Below, in pieces: positions 1-4,636 of a stretch of 6,408 nt of DNA; positions within the stretch are counted from its first letter, which is position 1; every line of letters begins with the position of its first letter. This DNA comes from an uncultured Flammeovirgaceae bacterium. Its GTDB lineage: Bacteria > Bacteroidota > Bacteroidia > Cytophagales > Cyclobacteriaceae. The position numbers and the translations under genes were made by a program. The stretch covers positions 1 to 6,408 of the forward strand of contig CAMPJM010000244.1 in the NCBI GenBank assembly GCA_946886805.1. The letters run 5' to 3'. Under the pieces are notes generated by a model, which saw only the letters and a list, made by a program, of their open reading frames with translations, was not told the DNA's origin and ran no database searches.

Positions 1-1223
1 GTATGTTGTATGATGGATCCATAGCTTCGAAATGCATTTTCATTGATTTCACCGGACGCTTTCGATGCATTTTCGAAATTATTTTTGATCCTATACGAAG
101 GATTCTGGAAAATACTATTGTCACGAAAAAAGGCTGTAAATGCTGTTTTGCTTTTATCGCTCCAATAGTGATCAAAAGTACTTCTTACCCGCAAGGCTTG
201 TATTTTACGCTTGGTAAAGGTGTGCATGCTCGGATAATCCCGGCTATAAAAGCTCGCACTGTCTATACTCCCTGTCATCTCGGCTTCGTAATCAACCAAA
301 GAAACCGCTGTCGTAAGCTTGTCCCTTTTGCCAATTTCCAAATCGCCTTTGAGTGTCAGAGCAAGCTTGTTAAAATCACTGTGCTCCCGGAAGCCATTAT
401 TGCGATTGGCATAATAGCCTCCCAGATAAAGACCCAGTTTCCCAAATTTTTTGCCGGCTTCGAAATCACTTCTCTTGTAACCGAGGTTGTCCCCCTGAAT
501 GGAAATATTGGCAATAGGCGAAGCAGTCGCACTTTTGGTAATAAAGTTGATAGAGCCACCAATTGCTTCACTACCATAGATGGAAGAAGCTGGTCCTTTA
601 ATTACTTCTATTGTCTTTACAGCCCCCATATTTATTTCTGTGAGGGCATTATGATTGAATACGCCCGTGGGACGGATAGGAACGCCGTCCTCTAAATATA
701 GAAACAGACTTTTTAAAGAGATTGGCTGCCGTATGCTCATGCTGTGCTGTTCATTACCCAAATTGACCATGAAAACACCACTTACCTTATTGATTACCTG
801 CTCCAGACTTGCTGCTTTTGTTTCTTCAATCTCTCTGGGTGAAAGTTTGCTTACGGCCATAGGAATATCTGTCCGTCGTTGGCTTTCCCTACTTGCCGAA
901 ACGATCAATTGGTTCAGTTCTACCAGATTCTGCTTTAAAAACACCCTTATTTCTTCCTCTCCGGGAGCGATAGTTTTGGTGTCGTAACCGATAAAAGAAA
1001 AAGTAAGCGGGTGAGGCATTGCAGTGGTCAATTCGAAAAAACCCAGTTCGTTGGTGATAGTGCCGATGCCTGTGCCATCAACCATCACGTGCACCCCGGG
1101 GAGCGGTTCTTGAGATTCTGTATCCATCACTATTCCGGATACCATTTCCTGCGCACAGACCGCAGAGCCTAATCCGCTCCCAAGTAAGATTAGGAAAAGT
1201 ATATTGAGAAAATATATTTTCAT
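1..1223 (-). CDS. TonB-dependent outer-membrane receptor, N-terminal part (gene runs off the left edge)
   Basis: This is an outer-membrane, energy-coupled import receptor; 407 codons are visible and the C-terminal part of the beta-barrel lies outside the window. The ATG at 1221-1223 opens a signal peptide (basic start MKIYF, hydrophobic residues 5-18, probable cleavage after AVCA at 24). Residues about 27-102 form a carboxypeptidase-D-like regulatory domain (SGIVMD, PLPGVHVMVDGT, GTITNELGFFEL). The plug follows at about 105-230, with LNQLIVSASR, a segment from LEQVINKVSGV, YLEDGVPIRPTG, the conserved TIEVIKGPASSIYGSEAIGG and INFIT. Barrel strands begin after about 235. The upstream neighbour is a small Cys-rich membrane protein 207-213 nt away, a setting seen in Bacteroidota metal-uptake loci. 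The ligand (metal, siderophore, cobalamin or other) cannot be read from this fragment. The family call is firm; the substrate is unknown. Confidence 0.95.
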   Translation of the reverse strand, partial: MKIYFLNILFLILLGSGLGSAVCAQEMVSGIVMDTESQEPLPGVHVMVDGTGIGTITNELGFFELTTAMPHPLTFSFIGYDTKTIAPGEEEIRVFLKQNLVELNQLIVSASRESQRRTDIPMAVSKLSPREIEETKAASLEQVINKVSGVFMVNLGNEQHSMSIRQPISLKSLFLYLEDGVPIRPTGVFNHNALTEINMGAVKTIEVIKGPASSIYGSEAIGGSINFITKSATASPIANISIQGDNLGYKRSDFEAGKKFGKLGLYLGGYYANRNNGFREHSDFNKLALTLKGDLEIGKRDKLTTAVSLVDYEAEMTGSIDSASFYSRDYPSMHTFTKRKIQALRVRSTFDHYWSDKSKTAFTAFFRDNSIFQNPSYRIKNNFENASKASGEINENAFRSYGSIIQH

Positions 1224-1305
1224 TTTTGAAAGAATTTAGCTGATAAAATAGAAGATGCGGTTTTAGGAATGTTTTCTAAAATCGTCATTGCAAAGCATAT
1301 CCTTC

Positions 1306-1354
1306 AACCCGGATTATTCATTAGGAATAGATTCGCTAATGCATACTTCGGGTT
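1306..1354. repeat. Long imperfect hairpin / inverted repeat in the leader of the receptor gene
   Basis: The arms AACCCG (1306-1311) and CGGGTT (1349-1354) pair perfectly. Inside them CATTAG (1319-1324) pairs with CTAATG (1336-1341), and GAAT (1325-1328) pairs with ATTC (1331-1334) with one bulged G at 1335. The intervening heptamers 1312-1318 and 1342-1348 also pair partly (four Watson-Crick pairs and one wobble). The whole can fold into one stem of more than 20 bp. Neither strand has a T-run after the stem, so it is a poor intrinsic terminator. It may be a leader-RNA structure for the receptor gene or a small dispersed palindromic repeat. Confidence 0.6.
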
Positions 1355-1380
1355 TAATGTCTCTTTGGGAAACATTTGAG

Positions 1381-1406
1381 GAGAGCATAATCAGTTATAC
1401 GCTCTC
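1381..1406. repeat. Second hairpin in the receptor leader
   Basis: GAGAGC-ATAA (1381-1390) pairs with TTAT (1395-1398) and GCTCTC (1401-1406). The loop is TCAG and there is a 2-nt AC bulge. It lies between the stop codon of the small Cys protein and the larger hairpin nearer the receptor start. No T-tract follows on either strand, so a terminator role is doubtful; an RNA-level role such as transcript processing or leader structure is possible. Confidence 0.5.
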
Positions 1407-1436
1407 GGAAATTCTTCACGTTTTTAGCTTGAAGCT

Positions 1437-1829
1437 TTAAGCCTGTGGTGGGTGGAAAATAGCTCCTGAGTAACTGGAGAAAAGATGTGTCTGGTATTGT
1501 GCTATTTCCTGTTTCTTAAAAAAATCAGGAAATAAGGTAAAATCAGCAATTGGTTCACAGAAAGTTTCTAGGAATTGTTTGGTTGGGGTTTGGTCATCCT
1601 GTGACTGGGTTTGATCATGCGCCTCTTTCATTTTCTGCATCAGTACGCACTTCCCGTTGCATTGGAGTTGAGGCTCATCCCTGTTGATGCACAATACTTT
1701 AGAGATATATTCCTGATTTAATTTGAAATCTAAATACACAAATGGCATCATCAGCGATTTGATCAACATCAAAAAGGCTAAAAGTCCTATGCTTATTTGT
1801 ACAGTTCTTTTCAATTTCAAATTTTTCAC
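1437..1829 (-). CDS. Small membrane-anchored cysteine protein (CxNRDxP...CNGKC family)
   Basis: The product is a 130-aa protein of undefined function. From the GTG start it has a basic N-terminus (KNLKLKR), one hydrophobic segment at about 11-34 (signal anchor or uncleaved signal peptide), then FKLNQEYISKVLC and INRDEPQLQCNGKCVLMQKM with cysteines at 47, 57 and 61. A polar Gln/Asp-rich linker follows, another Cys at 91, and a C-terminus ending FHPPQA. I recognise this pattern as a short hypothetical family of Bacteroidota that often sits beside TonB-dependent receptors, as it does here. The CNGKC pair and terminal His suggest metal or redox chemistry in the periplasm, which is inference. The frame also opens at TTG 1838, but that codon lies in a candidate -7 promoter element, so GTG 1829 is preferred; start-site confidence is low. 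Confidence 0.75.
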   Translation of the reverse strand: MKNLKLKRTVQISIGLLAFLMLIKSLMMPFVYLDFKLNQEYISKVLCINRDEPQLQCNGKCVLMQKMKEAHDQTQSQDDQTPTKQFLETFCEPIADFTLFPDFFKKQEIAQYQTHLFSSYSGAIFHPPQA

Positions 1830-1835
1830 AGCGAC

Positions 1836-1866
1836 CAAAAGTAACTCAGAGGTTGATAATTTAAAA
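1836..1866 (-). promoter_or_regulatory. Candidate Bacteroidota promoter for the small Cys protein
   Basis: On the minus strand the -7 element TACTTTTG (1836-1843) matches TAnnTTTG exactly. It is preceded at 19 nt by TTTT (1863-1866), one base from the -33 consensus TTTG. The GTG start at 1829 would then lie almost at the transcription start, implying a very short or absent leader. A 6-bp inverted repeat, GTTGAT (1852-1857) and ATCAAC (1875-1880), overlaps the spacer and could be an operator. A match by chance in AT-rich DNA is possible. Confidence 0.4.
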
Positions 1867-1942
1867 CTCTATTGATCAACACTGTAAATCTACCTCATTA
1901 AATTTTACTTTTTGATGATATCCATAATATTTCGAGATGATT

Positions 1943-2365
1943 TTAATCATATTTTTTTGGCAGCAAATTTTGGCTATCCGCTTGTACTAGCGGCCAGGCA
2001 ACCGCCTGCAGGCTTGTAAAATGATCGTATTCACCATAAAGGTGTCCATTGCTGGCAAAAACATACTTCACATCAAATCGCTCACATTCGGAATATTTTT
2101 TCGCTTGCTGCATTCCTTTCAAGGGATCTTCATCTTCTTTCTTAGCTTCCAGAACTGCCACAGGTAAAGGCTTTGGGATGTCTCCAACTTGAATACACAG
2201 CAGGTAATCCGTTCTGCCACTTCCCTTTTTTCTTCGGCCCTTTGGGCCGGTGGGTTCTACAGGAGCAGGCGTTTCGCATTTCAACCATTTGATATCATCG
2301 TACCCCTTTTTCTTAAGAACAGGATCGATTAAATGATATTTGGTTTCTTGTTCGTTCATTCCCAT
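1943..2365 (-). CDS. Stand-alone HsdR N-terminal nuclease domain protein (PD-(D/E)xK)
   Basis: This 140-aa protein matches only the N-terminal endonuclease domain of type I restriction R subunits, which are usually about 800-1000 aa. Seen in order: the N-terminal helix NEQETKYHLIDPVLKKKGY (4-22), a Lys/Arg/Gly-rich loop (about 41-51), then the active-site residues Asp53 (GRTDY), Glu73-Ala-Lys75 (VLEAKK) and the QxxxY motif Gln87-Tyr91 (QQAKKY). Next come KYVFASNGHLYGEYD and a tail ending LLPKKYD, about where full-length HsdR would enter its helicase. No helicase-like frame follows the TAA. The ATG at 2365 starts 2 nt after the AbiEii stop, so it is probably translationally coupled; the second ATG (2359) gives MNEQET and may be the true start. 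It is either a remnant with an intact active site or a dedicated nuclease partner of the AbiE pair. Domain identity is clear; role is unknown. Confidence 0.88.
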   Translation of the reverse strand: MGMNEQETKYHLIDPVLKKKGYDDIKWLKCETPAPVEPTGPKGRRKKGSGRTDYLLCIQVGDIPKPLPVAVLEAKKEDEDPLKGMQQAKKYSECERFDVKYVFASNGHLYGEYDHFTSLQAVAWPLVQADSQNLLPKKYD

Positions 2366-2367
2366 GG

Positions 2368-3474
2368 CTATTCTTTTATGGCTGTTAAAATTTCAACCGT
2401 TTTGAACCAATAGAAGAAGGAAGATTTATCAGGCTGTTTTTTTAACCTGTTCAGGAAATTCCAATCCTGATCTTCAATCGTCAAATTTTTAATATCCTGA
2501 CCTTCATAATATACAATCGGGGTAAGATCATTCACCCTGATTTTTGCTGCCAGGTAAGCAATTTTTGCAGATGCTGGTACCGCATCATCAATCCTAAAAT
2601 TTCCGGCCATTAAAAACCCAGTACCAAAAGCTATGATCCCTTTTTGCAATTCTTTGAATTTTACCTTTTCGTCATCAGTGCCTCGATCACGCTTAGCCAG
2701 GATGATGCAAGTTTCGATCATGTCTTTTAAAACCATATCCTGGGTGAGTTCGACTTCCGGATTTCCGTTTTTCCGGTAAGCGATTTCATGCTTGGCAAAT
2801 ACTTGAAAACTGGCCGCCACCACTTCCATGTTTTGAATGTTCTCGAAGAGTTTACTCAGATCGAAGAGCTGTTTGCATATCTCCATGGAGAACGGTTGTT
2901 TATCTTTACCCTTGAAATAAGGTATACCGATGGTGTTTGGAGCAAATGCAGTGAGTTTATCTCCAGTAATTGAATCAATGGTTGGCAAGGAGACCATGGT
3001 CTGTTTTTCTGTTTCAATCCATTTGGTATTTACAGGCATTTCAATCAACTCAGGATAGATCGAATCTTCGATAAGAACATCTAATAGAATGGTACCAGAA
3101 CCTTGTCTGCCAGAATCAAATTTGAACTTGTAGTGCGCTTTTGGTACTCCCGGTTTGTAGCTCCGATGTTCGTCCAGTTCAACACCAGTGAAATGGGAAG
3201 AGTCGACAACCTTTTGTAATATCTTTTCCAGTACTTTTCGATCAGTTTTGCTGATAATGTCGATATCAATGGAGAATCTATTTCCTTCCTCTAATAAAAG
3301 TACCAAACTGGTACCTCCTTTAAAAACAAAATCGAGTCCATTGCTTTTCAACCGCTCCAGTAAATGCAATGCATAAATCATCTTTTCCAAAATGATTTTG
3401 TCAATACGCCTGTGGTCTTTTTGTTTCTTAAATCCCTCTAACCACTGATTTGTAAAACAATGTTCCTTAATCAT
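2368..3474 (-). CDS. AbiEii-like nucleotidyltransferase toxin (type IV toxin-antitoxin)
   Basis: This is a 368-aa DNA polymerase beta-like nucleotidyltransferase of the AbiEii/AbiGii (MenT-like) group, a cytoplasmic toxin. Studied relatives use NTPs, and MenT proteins add nucleotides to tRNA acceptor ends. Visible motifs are KGGTSL (52-57) with RFSIDIDII (67-74, metal-binding Asp70 and Asp72), a further acidic strand ILLDVLIED (129-137), and TGDKLTAFAP (170-179), the DKLxAF signature. A helical region with CKQLFDLSKLFE (about 200-211) follows. Length and motif order are normal and nothing looks broken. Its ATG overlaps the stop of the upstream AbiEi-like gene by 4 nt (ATGA), typical of a toxin coupled to its antitoxin, and the HsdR-N-like gene follows after 2 nt. 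Target and nucleotide specificity in this organism are not shown by the sequence. Confidence 0.93.
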   Translation of the reverse strand: MIKEHCFTNQWLEGFKKQKDHRRIDKIILEKMIYALHLLERLKSNGLDFVFKGGTSLVLLLEEGNRFSIDIDIISKTDRKVLEKILQKVVDSSHFTGVELDEHRSYKPGVPKAHYKFKFDSGRQGSGTILLDVLIEDSIYPELIEMPVNTKWIETEKQTMVSLPTIDSITGDKLTAFAPNTIGIPYFKGKDKQPFSMEICKQLFDLSKLFENIQNMEVVAASFQVFAKHEIAYRKNGNPEVELTQDMVLKDMIETCIILAKRDRGTDDEKVKFKELQKGIIAFGTGFLMAGNFRIDDAVPASAKIAYLAAKIRVNDLTPIVYYEGQDIKNLTIEDQDWNFLNRLKKQPDKSSFFYWFKTVEILTAIKE

Positions 3475-4235
3475 TCTATGATATCTTTTACAAGGTGATA
3501 CATGTGGTTGGTCATAAACTGCTTGATGTCCCGTTCTCTTTCCCTTCGTTTTGCATAGCTGAAGAGTTTGGTGAAATTGATGGCATAGTTGCTAATGGCA
3601 TTTTCGTAGATGTGCATCAATTCAGAGCCTTGCAGGTAATAGAAAAGCCTTTCTTCTGCAAAGAGGTCCACAAGGATCTTCTCTAGTAACGGAGTGTAGA
3701 ACTTTACTTTTTTCTCCGTTCTTCTGCCAATAGGGGAACGCGTAATCAATTTTTTAATAATCACCGGATAGTCGCTTTCAGCGATATAAAAATCGATGGC
3801 TTTATCGTCAGGGTTTAGGTAAATCTCATTTCTTGATGAATCTTTCAGTTCATAGTAAAGAGACTCTATGAATTCCTTCTCAATCTCGATATGAATTATT
3901 TTTCTGCTGGCTTGGTGTTGTGAAAACTCATTAAGCCATTCCGTTTCCCAAATGCAGTGTTTGGCATCTTCAAATTTGTCTGTGATTCGCTTTGCAAGCT
4001 TAATAATCGCTGGTGATATTTCCGGCTTGTACTTGGGTTTGTATGAAATAACATAGAGGCCTCTCTTGAGCGCTCTAATGATGTTTTTGTTTTTGAGGTC
4101 ATAGATTCTCCACCCGAAAGTTCCCTCTTTCAGATCAGGTTCAAAATAGCGATAGAATTCAAAGAGGTTTTCTCGGGTAAAATACTCTCGATCCTTAAAT
4201 TCTTCAATCAACCTATTATCTATGATCTTTGGCAT
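3471..4235 (-). CDS. AbiEi-like antitoxin / transcriptional regulator (DUF6577-like)
   Basis: This 254-aa protein is the likely antitoxin of the AbiE pair. The N-terminus (about 9-64) resembles a winged-helix DNA-binding region: FKDREYFTRENLFEFYR, then GTFGWRIYDLKNKNIIRALKRGLYVIS, as in AbiEi proteins that neutralise the toxin and repress their own promoter. The middle holds CIWETEWLNEF (94-104) and a beta-rich stretch with IYLNPDDKAIDFYI. The C-terminal part carries TPLLEKILVDLFAEE (181-195), QGSEL (202-206) and NFTKLFSYAKRRERERDIKQF (220-240), conserved in what I recall as the DUF6577 family of Bacteroidota. It is first in its operon, has its own candidate promoter and operator, and overlaps the toxin gene by ATGA. 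The antitoxin role is inferred from family and position. The ATG at 4235 is the natural start, 17 nt below the -7 element. Confidence 0.85.
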   Translation of the reverse strand: MPKIIDNRLIEEFKDREYFTRENLFEFYRYFEPDLKEGTFGWRIYDLKNKNIIRALKRGLYVISYKPKYKPEISPAIIKLAKRITDKFEDAKHCIWETEWLNEFSQHQASRKIIHIEIEKEFIESLYYELKDSSRNEIYLNPDDKAIDFYIAESDYPVIIKKLITRSPIGRRTEKKVKFYTPLLEKILVDLFAEERLFYYLQGSELMHIYENAISNYAINFTKLFSYAKRRERERDIKQFMTNHMYHLVKDIIE

Positions 4236-4239
4236 TCAA

Positions 4240-4283
4240 TTCCAATTTTTACCAAAACTACAAAATTCTGGCGAATATTGGAA
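4240..4283. promoter_or_regulatory. Candidate AbiEi operator: inverted repeat flanking the promoter
   Basis: TTCCAAT (4240-4246) and ATTGGAA (4277-4283) are perfect 7-bp inverted copies separated by 30 nt. One copy overlaps the -33 element and the other lies in the leader just before the AbiEi ATG, so a protein bound to both would cover the promoter. Streptococcal AbiEi is known to repress its operon by binding inverted repeats in the promoter region; extending that to this site is inference. Confidence 0.45.
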
Positions 4284-4284
4284 A
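4253..4284 (-). promoter_or_regulatory. Candidate promoter of the AbiEi-AbiEii-HsdR-N operon
   Basis: On the minus strand the -7 element TAGTTTTG (4253-4260) matches the Bacteroidota consensus TAnnTTTG exactly. TTTC (4281-4284), one base off TTTG, lies 20 nt upstream, within the normal spacing. The leader to the ATG at 4235 would be very short, under about 15 nt. The -33 element overlaps the last bases of the preceding terminator stem, so the two operons are packed with no spare DNA. Confidence 0.55.
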
Positions 4285-4329
4285 TCAAAAATTTGCCAGT
4301 AAATTAGATTACTGGCAAATTTTTGATTT
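4282..4329 (-). terminator. Perfect 21-bp-stem hairpin, probable bidirectional terminator
   Basis: The arms 4282-4302 and 4309-4329 are perfect inverted copies around a 6-nt spacer (ATTAGA). The core GCCAGTAA/TTACTGGC is flanked by an A-rich run before it and a T-rich run after it on both strands, as in bidirectional intrinsic terminators. On the minus strand it would stop read-through from the SDR-glycosyltransferase operon just before the AbiE promoter. No plus-strand gene points into it from the left within the window. Confidence 0.75.
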
Positions 4330-4330
4330 T

Positions 4331-4460
4331 AATCCTGCTGAAAGTGGTCAGTCGGGAGACTTTAGCTCTTTTGGTTCTTAGGCTGGGGTTTGCGCGCTGG
4401 CAAAAACCAAATGTGCTTAAAATGTGCGGTGGGTTTTCGATTCTCGCATGGCATACAACA
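4331..4460. repeat. Structured repeat-like segment between the truncated membrane gene and the terminator
   Basis: This stretch looks more GC-rich than its surroundings and contains several self-complementary pieces. GCTGAAAGT (4338-4346) pairs with ACTTTAGC (one bulge), TTTGGTT (from about 4370) with AACCAAA (about 4404-4410), and GGTTTGC with GCAAAAACC (2-nt bulge). There is also a direct repeat AATGTGC (4410-4416 and 4421-4427). It begins where the upstream gene loses its family resemblance, so it may be an inserted or dispersed element. Its sequence looks familiar as a repeat of Cytophagales-type genomes, but that is memory, not a search. Boundaries are approximate; no protein is supported in it beyond the tail of the truncated gene. 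Confidence 0.4.
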
Positions 4461-4611
4461 CTATAATCAATACACTCACCATTTTTACCAGCCAAATATC
4501 AAATTTTGGTCCGGTTACCATCATAAAGCTTTCAATATGAAGCAGTCCCCAGAGACTTGTTAAAAGATAATATAGCCCCTGTATCATTGCTATAATGGCC
4601 ACTTTTTTCAT
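4417..4611 (-). CDS. Small membrane protein, apparently truncated at its C-terminus
   Basis: The frame encodes 64 aa: a hydrophobic segment at about 4-24 (VAIIAMIQGLYYLLTSLWGL), a short loop with MMVTGPKFDIWLVKMV (30-45), and the start of a second hydrophobic segment (VSVLIIVLYA) that stops abruptly in the polar tail RESKTHRTF. The VTGPKxDxWLVK motif is one I associate with small integral membrane proteins of roughly 110-130 aa with about four membrane segments, so half the protein appears to be missing. The tail is encoded by the repeat-like segment that follows, which suggests an insertion or deletion at about 4450-4460. It lies 25 nt after the glycosyltransferase stop and is probably cotranscribed with it. 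Whether it is functional or a pseudogene is uncertain; no precise function is known to me. Confidence 0.55.
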   Translation of the reverse strand: MKKVAIIAMIQGLYYLLTSLWGLLHIESFMMVTGPKFDIWLVKMVSVLIIVLYAMRESKTHRTF

Positions 4612-4636
4612 ATTGCTTTTGCTACTTTAACAGCTG

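Noticed and set aside
3..695. Long open frame on the plus strand (230 codons) at the left edge
   Set aside because: It lies wholly antisense to the receptor gene, whose minus-strand frame carries clear family motifs. The plus product has no recognisable domain.
655..987. Plus-strand open frame of 110 codons
   Set aside because: Antisense shadow of the signal-domain and plug part of the receptor; no family features.
1224..1436. Two tiny minus-strand frames (starting MKNFRER and MFPKETL, 21-23 codons)
   Set aside because: No ribosome site or family match, and both cover the hairpin sequences; chance frames are more likely.
1224..1436. A cobalamin, TPP or SAM riboswitch upstream of the receptor gene
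   Set aside because: I looked for the B12-box and TPP core sequences and saw none; the hairpins present do not match these folds.
1839..1942. Remnant of the HsdR helicase after the stop of the nuclease-domain gene
   Set aside because: No helicase motif is seen in the frames read; the stretch has stop codons and reads as AT-rich intergenic DNA with a candidate promoter.
1846..1942. Terminator after the HsdR-N-like gene
   Set aside because: Only a 5-bp GTAAA/TTTAC pairing is visible with no T-run; too weak to call.
2788..3376. Short plus-strand frames and a second minus-strand frame inside the AbiEii gene
   Set aside because: They overlap the strongly supported nucleotidyltransferase frame and encode nothing recognisable.
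4331..4460. An integron attC site
   Set aside because: The segment is structured and near GTTGTATGCC, but no RYYYAAC/GTTRRRY pair brackets it in the right orientation, and no integrase gene is in view.
4304..4495. Minus-strand frame of 63 codons running through the repeat-like segment and one arm of the terminator
   Set aside because: It overlaps the small membrane gene in another frame and reads through hairpins; composition and content look like translated repeat.
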